A stretch of 64,000 nucleotides of DNA, from the NCBI RefSeq assembly GCF_004000885.1, contig NZ_BIMC01000009.1, forward strand, positions 1 through 64,000, read 5' to 3'. This DNA comes from Paenibacillus glucanolyticus NBRC 15330 (GTDB lineage Bacteria; Bacillota; Bacilli; Paenibacillales; Paenibacillaceae). Below, piece after piece: positions 43,859-52,162 of this stretch; the stretch's first letter is position 1, and each line of letters begins with the position of its first letter. Position numbers and translations under genes: made by a program. The notes under the pieces were generated by a model, which was given only the letters and a program-made list of their open reading frames with translations, did no database searches and had not been told where the DNA came from.

Positions 43859-45031
43859 ATGACGAATATTACCGGTGACCAGGCTTTGGTCAAGAAAATT
43901 AATACATCGATTATTCTGGATACGATACGTCAGCACGCCCCGGTCTCCCGGGCCAAGGTGTCCAAGCTGACTGGGCTGAACAAGGCCACCGTCTCCAATC
44001 TCGTACAAGAACTGAGCAGTCATCATCTAATCCAGGAGATCGGACCCGGAGAATCCAGCGGCGGCAGAAAGCCGCAGCTGCTCCTGTTCAACGGAAAGGC
44101 CGGTTATGCCATCGGCGTAGAGCTGCGCGTCAAACAAATGACCGCAGTTCTGACGGATCTTGAAGGCCGCATCCTGGCCGAAGACGATAGGCCGCTTGAA
44201 GGGCATGACGTTGAATCGGTGACCAGGCTCATGGTAAGCATGATTAACGGCCTGATGAGACAGGCCCCACCCTCCCATTACGGCATCATCGGGATCGGCG
44301 TGGGTGTACCGGGCATGGTGGACGGCGACGGCACCGTGCTCTTCGCACCCAATCTGGGTTGGGACATGGTGCCCCTTCAGAAGCAGCTGGAGCACGAACT
44401 GGGACTTCCCGTTACCATCGATAACGAAGCGAATGCCGGCGCTCAAGGCGAGCTTCGATTCGGAGCCGGCCAGGATGCCCGCCACCTCCTGTATATTAGC
44501 GCCGGCAGCGGTATCGGCTCCGGCATCATTATCAATGGCGAGCTCTATAAAGGCGCCCGCGGGTATGCGGGCGAAAGCGGGCATATGTCCATCGAAGCCG
44601 AAGGACGGGAATGCACCTGCGGCAACCGCGGCTGCTGGGAGCTGTACGCTTCGGAGAAATCCTACGACAGCAAAGGTACGGCTCTTCCCTCCAGACGAAC
44701 GTCCGAGCTTATCCATTACGCCGAGCAGGGCCATGAAGAAACGATCCGCCATTTTGAAGAGCTGGGGCGCTTTCTGGGTGTCGGCATTACCAATCTTGTC
44801 AATGGATTCAATCCACAGTCGGTTATCATCGGTGGACCGCTCTCTGATGCCCGGCCCTGGATTGAGGAAACACTGCAGCAGGTCGTCGCCCAGCGAACGC
44901 TTCCCTACCACCGGGAGCTGATGGAGATCCGGTTTGCCGAGTTGGGCAGCCGTTCTACCCTGATTGGCGCAGCATATTCTGCCATCTCGCAATTTCTTGG
45001 GCCGGTAAGGGTATCCATGCCGATTCATTAA
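43859..45031 (+). CDS. xylR: ROK-family xylose repressor XylR
   Basis: A 390-residue ROK protein. The N-terminal helix-turn-helix is VSRAKVSKLTGLNKATVSNLVQEL (about 28-52), followed by the sugar kinase-like fold (ELRVKQMTAVLTDLEGRI, GIGVGVPGMVDG, DNEANAGAQGEL) and the ROK zinc element ECTCGNRGCWELYAS. It represses xylAB in the absence of xylose. The ATG at 43859 is nine bases from AAAAGGA; the ATG at 43853 is too close. Divergent from xylA over a 376-bp control region. Confidence 0.93.
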   Translation: MTNITGDQALVKKINTSIILDTIRQHAPVSRAKVSKLTGLNKATVSNLVQELSSHHLIQEIGPGESSGGRKPQLLLFNGKAGYAIGVELRVKQMTAVLTDLEGRILAEDDRPLEGHDVESVTRLMVSMINGLMRQAPPSHYGIIGIGVGVPGMVDGDGTVLFAPNLGWDMVPLQKQLEHELGLPVTIDNEANAGAQGELRFGAGQDARHLLYISAGSGIGSGIIINGELYKGARGYAGESGHMSIEAEGRECTCGNRGCWELYASEKSYDSKGTALPSRRTSELIHYAEQGHEETIRHFEELGRFLGVGITNLVNGFNPQSVIIGGPLSDARPWIEETLQQVVAQRTLPYHRELMEIRFAELGSRSTLIGAAYSAISQFLGPVRVSMPIH

Positions 45032-45184
45032 AAATTGACGATATTTTGTCGTAATTAACGCCCTGCATATTAAGGAAAATTTCATGATTTTCCGCTATAA
45101 TTAATCTCGTCCTGACATTTAAATTATCATTTTCATTATGGGAATGCGTGTGATTGTTATACTAAAGGGAGAGGAACCGCTCAA

Positions 45185-45388
45185 ATGACCTATGTAAGCA
45201 TTGCGGATATATCGCCAGAAATGTTTGTAACTGTATTGCTGTTTCTCCTAGTTATCGCACCTTTGTTCAGTCTCAGCATTATGCGTTTTTTTCAAGGCAA
45301 GAAAAAAAACGGCTTCATTCTTCTCGGCTCCGGCGTGGGTGTGTATGTTGTATTTCAGATCATCATGAGTCTGTTCTTTAGCAAATAA
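45185..45388 (+). CDS. Small two-helix membrane protein
   Basis: A 67-residue hydrophobic protein (MTYVSIADISPEMFVTVLLF, LLVIAPLFSLSIMRFFQGKK, then GFILLGSGVGVYVVFQIIMS) with two membrane helices and a basic loop. GGGAGAGGAACC precedes the ATG. I do not recognise a family. It is followed by the palindromic terminator at 45419-45454. Confidence 0.6.
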   Translation: MTYVSIADISPEMFVTVLLFLLVIAPLFSLSIMRFFQGKKKNGFILLGSGVGVYVVFQIIMSLFFSK

Positions 45389-45418
45389 ACACCCGTTGCA
45401 GCATCTGCTTGAAGCCAA

Positions 45419-45454
45419 AAAAGCTCTTTCCCTGGCCAGGGAAAGAGCTTTTTT
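45419..45454. terminator. Bidirectional terminator between the small membrane protein and glutaredoxin genes
   Basis: A nearly loop-free palindrome, AAGCTCTTTCCCTGG with CCAGGGAAAGAGCTT, with A-run and T-run on the sides. Confidence 0.85.
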
Positions 45455-45503
45455 TCTCATATCATGAAACAAGCGGTTCGCTTGCCATAAGGTATCGATG
45501 ATC

Positions 45504-45740
45504 TTAAGCTTCCGGATTCAACGCTTTGTTGAACTGAAGTTTGTTCATGCCAAGAATGCGGTGCTCACCAATGATGGTGAGAGGTACTGCACGAACGCCC
45601 ATATCCCATACTTGTTGAGCAAACTCGTCGTTTTGTTCGATGTTGCGCTCTTCAAATTCGATGCCTTGATCGGACAAGAAACCTTTCACTTGTTTACAGT
45701 GTGGGCAGTTGTTGGAGGTGTATACAATAACATTTTCCAT
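45504..45740 (-). CDS. Glutaredoxin-like (NrdH/YtnI-type) thiol protein
   Basis: A 78-residue thioredoxin-fold protein with the redox site YTSNNCPHCKQVK, a cis-Pro in VRAVPLTIIGEH and no signal peptide. Its small size and CPHC are typical of glutaredoxin/NrdH proteins reduced by thioredoxin reductase. GAGGAGACTGACC precedes the ATG. It is 67 bp downstream of trxB on the same strand, so the two are probably cotranscribed under PerR control. Confidence 0.88.
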   Translation of the reverse strand: MENVIVYTSNNCPHCKQVKGFLSDQGIEFEERNIEQNDEFAQQVWDMGVRAVPLTIIGEHRILGMNKLQFNKALNPEA

Positions 45741-45807
45741 GGTCGGTCAGTCTCCTCTACTTATGATTTGATTCTATTAGAGCCAGTTCGATCTCTATCT
45801 ATACAGT

Positions 45808-46749
45808 TTACAACACGACCGCGCTGTGTTCCAAGCTCTCAATGTACTTCTCGGCATCCATAGCTGCCATACAGCCGCTTCCTGCTGCCGTGATCGCTTG
45901 TCTGTAACGGGTATCCTGCACGTCACCGCAAGCAAATACGCCTTGGATATTCGTCTCGGAGGTTCCTGGCGTAGTTACGATATAACCGTTAGGGTCGGTC
46001 GTAATGCTTCCGCCCAGGAAGCCTGTGTTCGGGTGATGACCAATTGCTACAAACACACCGCTTACGGCGATCGTCTCTTCTTCACCCGTTTCGTTATTGA
46101 GCACCTTGATCCCTTTAACACCGGACTCGTCTGCGATGACTTCTTGTGGTGTACGGTTCAGTGCCCATTCGATTTTCTCGTTAGCGCGGGCACGGTCCTG
46201 CATGATTTTTGAGGCACGCATCTCTTCGCGGCGGTGCACCAGCGTCACCTTGGACGCAAAGCGGGTCAGGAAGTTCGCTTCTTCCAGCGCGGAATCTCCG
46301 CCCCCAACGACAACAATCTCTTTGCCGCGGAAGAAGAATCCGTCACATGTTGCGCAGGTGCTTACACCGCGTCCCACGTTGTCCTGTTCTCCTGGAATTC
46401 CGAGATACTTCGCAGTTGCGCCTGTAGAAATGATCAAGGTTTCGGCAACAACCTCACCTAAACCGTCCACATCCAGCTTGAACGGACGCTCCCCGAACTC
46501 AACGCTGTTTACCCAGCCTGTACGAAATTCTGCACCAAAGCGTTCAGCCTGCTGACGCATATTGTCCATCAGTTCAGGACCCATGATGCCTTCGGGAAAA
46601 CCCGGAAAATTCTCAACTTCGGTAGTGGTTGTGAGCTGTCCGCCAGGTTGCGGACCTTCAATAACGAGCGGGCTCAGATTCGCCCGAGCCAGATAAATTG
46701 CAGCCGTCAGACCCGCAGGGCCTGTGCCGATAATAACGGATTTGTACAT
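45808..46749 (-). CDS. trxB: Thioredoxin reductase
   Basis: A 313-residue FAD/NADPH enzyme reducing thioredoxin-like proteins. FAD-binding [18 protein letters not shown] at the N-terminus, NADPH-binding [19 protein letters not shown], the redox-active CATCDGFFF and the C-terminal [27 protein letters not shown] are all present. Complete and typical length. GGAGGGAAATCAT precedes the ATG. Transcribed from the promoter at 46806-46834, with a perfect PerR box just downstream. Confidence 0.95.
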   Translation of the reverse strand: MYKSVIIGTGPAGLTAAIYLARANLSPLVIEGPQPGGQLTTTTEVENFPGFPEGIMGPELMDNMRQQAERFGAEFRTGWVNSVEFGERPFKLDVDGLGEVVAETLIISTGATAKYLGIPGEQDNVGRGVSTCATCDGFFFRGKEIVVVGGGDSALEEANFLTRFASKVTLVHRREEMRASKIMQDRARANEKIEWALNRTPQEVIADESGVKGIKVLNNETGEEETIAVSGVFVAIGHHPNTGFLGGSITTDPNGYIVTTPGTSETNIQGVFACGDVQDTRYRQAITAAGSGCMAAMDAEKYIESLEHSAVVL

Positions 46750-46780
46750 ATGATTTCCCTCCTATATCTGCAACGCTTAA

Positions 46781-46795
46781 TTATAATCATTATAA
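46781..46795. promoter_or_regulatory. PerR box upstream of trxB
   Basis: TTATAATCATTATAA is an exact match to the 15-bp PerR consensus TTATAATNATTATAA. It lies about 32-46 bp upstream of the trxB start and just downstream of the -10 box, so repression by PerR and release on peroxide exposure are expected. Confidence 0.85.
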
Positions 46796-46805
46796 ATTAA
46801 TATTT

Positions 46806-46834
46806 ATTATGGTTATATCGGAGCCGTATGTCAA
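46806..46834 (-). promoter_or_regulatory. trxB promoter (sigma-A type)
   Basis: TTGACA and CATAAT on the minus strand with a 17-bp spacer, about 57-85 bp upstream of the trxB ATG. Confidence 0.8.
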
Positions 46835-46839
46835 TATGC

Positions 46840-47198
46840 CGCCTCACAGCCCAGAGGAAATATTATTTACCTATTCTTCATGATCGGAAAATAAACCAAC
46901 ATATGGAGTGAACTGCATCCTCTTACTTTAAGCACGTTATCTGCCTTTTGCTATGGAAGCGCTTGCTTCAAGGTTGATTGTACCTATAGAGGAGGTTATA
47001 TAAATTTCAGCCTATGAACAGACTCCATCCCGCTCTTATATCGGAAGAAAGATGAATTTTTGATGAAAAAAAAATGACAGCTATGGCCATTCGTATTCTT
47101 CTCGTCCCGGATAAAGTAATCCCCTTCTTCTCCACGCAGGAAAAGAGGGGGAATTTGTTACATGATCAATTGTGCCGCTTCACCTAATTATTTACCGA
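46840..47198. other. Intergenic stretch between the trxB promoter and the P1B4 ATPase gene
   Basis: About 360 bp. A GAGGAGG at about 46990-46996 precedes only a 13-codon frame at a poor distance, so I call no gene. A weak inverted repeat near 47120-47150 (TCCCCTTCTT and AAAGAGGGGGA) may end the ATPase transcript. Confidence 0.5.
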
Positions 47199-49223
47199 TT
47201 AAGGTTTGGAGCGCAGCAGGCGAAGTCCGTTCAGGATGACCAGAATGGTGCTTCCCTCGTGACCGATAACCCCGAGCGGCAGCGCAACACCTTCGATGAA
47301 ATTGGCTGTAATCAGCGTCAAGATGACGGTGATGGCAAATATCATATTTTGCTTCACGATGCGTTGTACCCGGCGTGCCACCTTAACTGTGCCGGCAATT
47401 TCATCGATATTGTCATTCATCAGCACCGCATCTGCTACCTCCAGCGCCGTGCCGCTACCCGAGACACCCATGCCGATCCCGACGGTTGCAGTAGCCAGTG
47501 CCGGTGCATCATTAACACCGTCTCCTACCATAACCACATGACCGTAACGGGCACGTAGTTCTTTAATGTGTGTAACTTTATCTTCAGGCAGCAGGTCGGA
47601 GAACACCATATCCACGCCGCTTTGCTTCGCAATCACTTGCGCCGTAGCCTTCCGGTCTCCTGTCAGCATCGCCACCTTGATGCCCAACTGCTGCAGCTGC
47701 TTAACCGCCATGGCCGACTGTGGACGGACCGCATCCTGCAGAGCGATCATGCCCGCGATGCTGTCTCCCCTCAAGATAACGGATACCGTCTTGCCCTCGG
47801 ATTCCAGGGTGTTGCGGATAGACAGCCAGTGCTGGCGATTCTCCTCGGATTCAGACAAGCTGTCCTGTTCGATTGAACCGGTAATTCCTTGTGCATCCCC
47901 AGCGACTTCATCCAAAATATCGCTTTTTCCTATTTTCCAAGTGACGCCATCAACTTCGGCCTGCATGCCCCAGCCTGTTATAGACTGGCCGTTCTCAACC
48001 TGCTGCAGCAAAGCCCCCTCCTTTTCGGCCGATTGAACAATCGCCAATGCCAGCGGATGCTTCGACATTCTTTCAATAGAGGCACTGATGCCAAGCAATT
48101 CCTGGCGATCCCATCCCTCTCCTGCTATAAAATCTGTAACCTCAGGTGTACCGAGCGTCAATGTACCAGTCTTATCAAAAGCTACAACCGCCGTGCGTGC
48201 CATATTCTCGATATGGGCGCCGCCTTTGAACAGTACGCCTTTTCTGGCACGATTGGAAATCGCCGACAACATCGCAGGCATAATCGAGGACACCAGCGCG
48301 CATGGGGAAGCCACAACAAGGAACACCATCGCTTTATAAAAAGTAGTATCCCAATCCCACCCAAGGACGGGAGTTGCCAGAACGATCAGCGCCACGGTTG
48401 CCATGACAACGATACGTGCGTATATCGATTCAAACCGCTTGATAAACCGTTGTGATTCCGGCACTTCGCTTTCCGCTTCTTCCACAAGCCGGATGATCTT
48501 GGCGAATAACGTGGATTCTGCCGATTGCGTCACCTCGATGTACAGCACCCCTTCACCATTCAGCGTTCCGGTGAACACTTCATCGCCCACGACTTTATCA
48601 ACGGGTACGGATTCACCGGTAATCGACGCCTGGTTAACAGAGGAGCCGCCACGATAAATCTTGCCGTCCGCCGGAATCAGCTCGCCCGGCTTCACCAGAA
48701 TCAGGTCCCCAATCTCCAGTTTGCCGATCGATACCGACACCATCTCTCCCTTCTCAATTCGAAGCGCCGTCTCCGGCTGCAGCTCCATCAAGGAAGAGAT
48801 ATCCTTACGGCTTCGTTCCATCGTATAACTCTCAAGCGCTCCGCTAAGTGCAAAGATAAAGATCAGCATCGCCCCTTCATTCCAGTACCCGATGGCCGCT
48901 GCCCCCATAGCGGCAGCAATCATCAGCAGGTTTACATCGAGATCGCGTTCCTTCAGAAGGGTTTCGACTCCCTCCTTCGCTTTCACCCATCCGCCTACGG
49001 CATAGGATATAACATATAACACAACTGAGAGTGGCTCTGACCATTGGCTCGTTAGCCAAGCCACCAGCATCAGCATGCCGCTGCCCAGCGCAGCAGCCAC
49101 CTCCGAATTGCTCAGCAGGCTGCGTAAATCCCACTTGCCCGGCTGCCGCGGCTCACGCGGATCGGCCCCGTTTTCTATGGATGATATGCGTCCAGTCGAC
49201 GTTTGATTTTGTATCCATTGCAT
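47199..49223 (-). CDS. pfeT: P1B4-type metal-transporting ATPase (ZosA/PfeT-like)
   Basis: A 674-residue P-type ATPase. Motifs are TGES in the actuator domain (ASITGESVPVDK), the metal site SPC in LVVASPCALVSSIM, the phosphorylation motif AFDKTGTLTLG, the nucleotide-domain HP (RMSKHPLA), the hinge TGDRKAT and MVGDGVNDAPAL. The last helices contain HEGSTILVILNGLRLL, which with SPC marks the P1B4 group (Fe(II)/Co/Zn; PfeT/ZosA, FrvA). No N-terminal CxxC domain. It probably exports Fe(II) under stress. GGAAGGTGA precedes the ATG. A Fur-like box is at its promoter. Confidence 0.88.
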   Translation of the reverse strand: MQWIQNQTSTGRISSIENGADPREPRQPGKWDLRSLLSNSEVAAALGSGMLMLVAWLTSQWSEPLSVVLYVISYAVGGWVKAKEGVETLLKERDLDVNLLMIAAAMGAAAIGYWNEGAMLIFIFALSGALESYTMERSRKDISSLMELQPETALRIEKGEMVSVSIGKLEIGDLILVKPGELIPADGKIYRGGSSVNQASITGESVPVDKVVGDEVFTGTLNGEGVLYIEVTQSAESTLFAKIIRLVEEAESEVPESQRFIKRFESIYARIVVMATVALIVLATPVLGWDWDTTFYKAMVFLVVASPCALVSSIMPAMLSAISNRARKGVLFKGGAHIENMARTAVVAFDKTGTLTLGTPEVTDFIAGEGWDRQELLGISASIERMSKHPLALAIVQSAEKEGALLQQVENGQSITGWGMQAEVDGVTWKIGKSDILDEVAGDAQGITGSIEQDSLSESEENRQHWLSIRNTLESEGKTVSVILRGDSIAGMIALQDAVRPQSAMAVKQLQQLGIKVAMLTGDRKATAQVIAKQSGVDMVFSDLLPEDKVTHIKELRARYGHVVMVGDGVNDAPALATATVGIGMGVSGSGTALEVADAVLMNDNIDEIAGTVKVARRVQRIVKQNMIFAITVILTLITANFIEGVALPLGVIGHEGSTILVILNGLRLLRSKP

Positions 49224-49280
49224 TACAAATCACCTTCCTAGTTGAGAATGAGATCCATTATTACTACCCTTAAAATGACA

Positions 49281-49311
49281 CATGCTGCCCCGGCTTCGCC
49301 GGAGCAGCATG
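49281..49311 (-). other. Leader hairpin of the P1B4 ATPase gene
   Basis: CATGCTGC and GCAGCATG plus inner CCGGC and GCCGG pairs, one mismatch, loop TTC. It lies in the 5' untranslated region between promoter and start codon. There is no adjacent T-tract, so it may stabilise the mRNA rather than terminate. Confidence 0.5.
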
Positions 49312-49317
49312 CTAAAT

Positions 49318-49336
49318 GAGAATGAGAATCATTTTT
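49318..49336. promoter_or_regulatory. Fur/PerR-family-like box at the P1B4 ATPase promoter
   Basis: GAGAATGAGAATCATTTTT matches 15 of 19 bases of the classical Fur box GATAATGATAATCATTATC. It lies directly downstream of the -10 box. A related sequence GAGAATGAGATCCATTATT follows at about 49243-49262. Which FUR-family regulator binds cannot be settled from the match. Confidence 0.55.
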
Positions 49337-49339
49337 GAA

Positions 49340-49367
49340 CTTATACAATTTATTTTCCCTAATACAA
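49340..49367 (-). promoter_or_regulatory. Promoter of the P1B4 ATPase gene
   Basis: TTGTAT and TATAAG on the minus strand with a 16-bp spacer, about 120 bp upstream of the start codon; the leader carries the hairpin at 49281-49311. Confidence 0.55.
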
Positions 49368-49490
49368 CTTTATAAGTATCATACTCACATCCCCATCATT
49401 TGTAAACCCATTTTTTAACCATTTTCTAAAAATATAAAAAACACCAAACACGGGGCTCTGTTTTTTACCCCGAAGAACTCTTATCTGCTA

Positions 49491-49527
49491 AACAAAAAGA
49501 GGCCCTGCGGTCTCGCCGCAGGGCCTC
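49491..49527 (-). terminator. Terminator after the PPDK-like gene
   Basis: GAGGCCCTGCGG pairs with CCGCAGGGCCTC, 5-nt loop, then a T-rich run (TTTTTGTT) on the minus strand. Confidence 0.9.
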
Positions 49528-49571
49528 CTCTATGTGTAACTTCCATTTAAAGCGCTCTCATACTGATACAA

Positions 49572-50681
49572 TTAATCCATGATGGGTGAACATCTGCGAC
49601 GCATTTCCAATCTCGCGCCTGTTATTCGAATGGCTGCAAGCTCAGAAGGCTGACAGCATACCTCGTGTATGCCTTGCCGGTAAACCATCCGCAAATCCGT
49701 GGTTCCAACCCCATTGATCCGAAGCGTTAGCTGCGGTTTCGTGCGTTTTATTCGATTGATCATATCCGAGAACACCATAACCTTATCCGTCGTCTCCACT
49801 GATGGCCCCGAATCCTCCAGCCCCTCCGAATCCAATACAATCACATCAGCCAAGCGGGCAATCTCAGCCGCTGCCGATGGGTTCATCCCTTCTCCAAGCA
49901 GTGCCCCATAGCGAATACGAACAAATCGTTTCTGGTCCATAAGGGTCTGCTCTGCCACCTCTTCCATAAAATTATGGATCGATATAAACTCATCCGCATG
50001 AGCTGGACGTACAGCCAGCAGCTCCAATTGACAGTCCACGCCTTCCTCACTGCACTGCTCTATGGATCGGAAGAGGGACTCCAGCTGTGCATCCTGCGCC
50101 TCGCGTAACTCCAGCGTACTGGACAGCCTGGAGTCAAGAAGCAGGCTGACTGCACATCGGGCTCCATTCGCGGCTTGGAATATCGACACCCAATATGACG
50201 TCCATAACATAATCAGTCTCCGCCTTAACAGCGCGCTTTTCTCCGCACTGCGTGAATTCAACCAGGCCGAGTATACCTCCTGCAGCAGACCTTGCTTCAG
50301 GGCATCTTCGCCGCGTATTAATCCGATCCCCTGAGCTCCTTGCCTGAGATCACGCGTAATGGATTCAGGATCTGCGGATCGGCTCATGACTTTCAGTCTT
50401 CGGTTCCGGTCACTCCACCCCAGCAGACGGCTCAAGGAAGGTCTGTCCGTGCCGTTATGCCGAATACCCGAAACCCTGAGAGCTTCCTCAATATCGTCAG
50501 GCGATGCCAACAGCAGTAACACCTCCTCGTGAGTGACTCCTCCTGCCATTGCAAAATGCTTCAGCAGATCCGTCTCGGGAGAATTTTCACTTGCCGTGCT
50601 GTCCCCTGCTTCGATGAACGCTTCATCTTCCCATAGACGCTCTCCCAATTCACTGCCAGCTCCCCATTGCCTTTCCGTCAT
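49572..50681 (-). CDS. Stand-alone PEP-utilising TIM-barrel protein (PPDK C-terminal domain homologue)
   Basis: A 369-residue protein that aligns with the C-terminal TIM barrel of pyruvate phosphate dikinase. SRLLGWSDRNRRLKVMSRSA and RQGAQGIGLIRGEDAL match the PPDK segments FMSWADEYRRLGVRANAD and FGAEGIGLCRTEHMF. The ending IHEVCCQPSELAAIRITGARL matches the active-site VSCSPxRVPIARLAAAQ, with the Cys kept. The N-terminal ATP-grasp and phospho-His swivel domains are absent, so it cannot be a complete dikinase. The TNDLTQ-type segment is also not recognisable. ATG 50681 follows AGAAGGA. Function unknown; it may be a regulatory or repurposed PEP-binding protein. Confidence 0.7.
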   Translation of the reverse strand: MTERQWGAGSELGERLWEDEAFIEAGDSTASENSPETDLLKHFAMAGGVTHEEVLLLLASPDDIEEALRVSGIRHNGTDRPSLSRLLGWSDRNRRLKVMSRSADPESITRDLRQGAQGIGLIRGEDALKQGLLQEVYSAWLNSRSAEKSALLRRRLIMLWTSYWVSIFQAANGARCAVSLLLDSRLSSTLELREAQDAQLESLFRSIEQCSEEGVDCQLELLAVRPAHADEFISIHNFMEEVAEQTLMDQKRFVRIRYGALLGEGMNPSAAAEIARLADVIVLDSEGLEDSGPSVETTDKVMVFSDMINRIKRTKPQLTLRINGVGTTDLRMVYRQGIHEVCCQPSELAAIRITGARLEMRRRCSPIMD

Positions 50682-50880
50682 GGTTATCCTTCTACTCCCT
50701 TTCACGTTGAATTGGATAAACGCCTCCTTACAGACTATTATGAAACAATTGGAAATATACAGTGCACCGCATGAACGATGGATAAAAAAATATCGAGATG
50801 AAGGGAAACGGTACCTCTGTTCCTTTTTCAGACTGTCAGGCCGATGGGATGGGGGATACGTAACGCGAATTTATCTTCGG

Positions 50881-50908
50881 TTTACGGATACGATGAAATC
50901 ATTATAAT
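50881..50908 (+). promoter_or_regulatory. Promoter of the nucleotidyltransferase-like gene
   Basis: TTTACG, a 16-bp spacer and a perfect TATAAT, about 50 bp upstream of the ATG at 50955. Confidence 0.6.
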
Positions 50909-50954
50909 GGAGGAATGGATCGAAACCGGTAGGATTACGTAAAGGAGAGTTGAG

Positions 50955-51575
50955 ATGCATATGAGAACCGACTATGATTATTGGGTGCCGATTAGCGTAC
51001 CGGAAGCCGTAAAGATTTTTGCCGCCATTCCTGCTCGTTGGCACATCGCCGGCGGTTGGGCTTTAGATTTATATGTAGGAGAGCAGACCAGGGAGCACAG
51101 CGATATGGATATCTTCATCCTTCGTGAAGAGCAAACCGTTATTTACACCGAATTAACCCAAGAATGGACGCTGTACAAAGCCGACCAAGGAACCTTATCT
51201 CTATGGGAGAAAGGCGAATATCTGCATGCCGTTGGGGATGTATGGGTAAGCAAGAATCATGAAGCCCCTTTTTCATTCCAGATGATGCTGGTTGAGGCCG
51301 AGCAGGACAACTGGATATATGGAAGAGAACCTTCGATCCGAAGACCGCTCCCGGACATATTCTTAAAGACGGACCACGGAATCCCTTACCTGAGGCCAGA
51401 GATCCAGCTCCTATACAAAGGGGGAAGCAAGAAGATTCGTGAAAAAGATGAAAGGGATCTTATCAGGGTTCTGCCCTTACTTGACCCACAGGCTAAAGAA
51501 TGGCTTATCTATGCGCTCCGTACACAGTTTCCAGAGGGACATCCCTGGATCGATTACATTCAATCATCGTTCTAG
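50955..51575 (+). CDS. Nucleotidyltransferase-fold protein, aminoglycoside/lincosamide-type
   Basis: A 206-residue protein with the minimal nucleotidyltransferase core. IAGGWALDLYVGEQTREHSDMDIFILR contains the GG-W loop and the HSDMDI metal-binding Asp pair typical of antibiotic nucleotidyltransferases (ANT(2'')/LnuA-like). The C-terminal half (PYLRPEIQLLYKGG, KDERDLIRVLPLLD) is of the same family. It transfers a nucleotide to a hydroxyl; the substrate, possibly an antibiotic, is not known. AAAGGAGAG precedes the ATG. It is convergent with the lasso-cluster GNAT gene and therefore probably not part of that operon. Confidence 0.75.
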   Translation: MHMRTDYDYWVPISVPEAVKIFAAIPARWHIAGGWALDLYVGEQTREHSDMDIFILREEQTVIYTELTQEWTLYKADQGTLSLWEKGEYLHAVGDVWVSKNHEAPFSFQMMLVEAEQDNWIYGREPSIRRPLPDIFLKTDHGIPYLRPEIQLLYKGGSKKIREKDERDLIRVLPLLDPQAKEWLIYALRTQFPEGHPWIDYIQSSF

Positions 51576-51602
51576 CCGCCGCCAAGCATTCCCCCTGATC
51601 TC

Positions 51603-51650
51603 ATAAAAAAGACTGCCCCGCGGTATCGTCGAAATCCCCGCAGAACAGCC
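51603..51650 (-). terminator. Probable terminator of the lasso-peptide operon
   Basis: An imperfect stem (GGCTGTTCTGCGGGG with CCGCGGGGCAGTC on the minus strand) is followed by TTTTTT at 51603-51608. It lies about 40 bp past the GNAT stop codon at 51691. Confidence 0.6.
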
Positions 51651-51690
51651 ACTATCATATAAATGCCTGATCAGGCTATCGGATTTATGT

Positions 51691-52155
51691 TCAGTCCCTT
51701 TCGCGTTCACGCTCATACACAAGATCCAAAAATCCGTCCTCATCTGGCTCCTCTTCCTCCTGCACATAACCCAGAGCTGAGAAACAAGCCAAACACGGTT
51801 TATTATCTTCCTCGATGCTGGCCACCCATTTTGCCACGGCTTGCAGTTCGGGGCGTTTCATTACTTCGCTGATCAATGCCTTGCCGTATCCTTGATAGCG
51901 GAGTGTTGGATTGGTAATGATCCCGATATAAGCGGATTCGTTGTCCCGTTCTATAATGACCGTTCCAATCGGTTGTTCGCCTATATAAGCCAGCCATGTA
52001 AAGTACATATCGTTTTGCGACGTATTCTCATACCACTCTCCCAGAGGGAGCATTCCGTCCATTCTCTTCAGCACTTCCGCATCCTCGAGCCATAGCTCCA
52101 AGAGCGGCAAATCATCCTTTTGCAGACGTTCCCAACGCTCGAATTCGATCAACAT
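51691..52155 (-). CDS. GNAT acetyltransferase, last gene of the lasso-peptide operon
   Basis: A 154-residue GCN5-related acyltransferase. The acetyl-CoA pyrophosphate loop is LRYQGYGKALISEVM (RxxGYG), preceded by strands AYIGIITNPT and followed by ACFSALGYVQEEEE. Its ATG is seven bases after the C11-peptidase stop, and that stop overlaps its ribosome binding site, so the genes are coupled. A GNAT in a lasso operon has precedent in albusnodin, whose GNAT acetylates a Lys of the lasso peptide. The Lys-rich core predicted here makes the same role attractive; it is inferred, not shown. Confidence 0.8.
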   Translation of the reverse strand: MLIEFERWERLQKDDLPLLELWLEDAEVLKRMDGMLPLGEWYENTSQNDMYFTWLAYIGEQPIGTVIIERDNESAYIGIITNPTLRYQGYGKALISEVMKRPELQAVAKWVASIEEDNKPCLACFSALGYVQEEEEPDEDGFLDLVYERERERD

Positions 52156-52162
52156 AACAACC

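Noticed and set aside
46980..47060. Possible small gene after the GAGGAGG at about 46990
   Set aside because: The only frame near it is 13 codons long at a poor distance from the site.
50955..51575. Nucleotidyltransferase as part of the lasso cluster, by analogy with paeninodin-type clusters
   Set aside because: It is on the opposite strand, has its own promoter, and looks like an antibiotic nucleotidyltransferase rather than the family found in those clusters. A terminator at 51603-51650 separates it from the operon.
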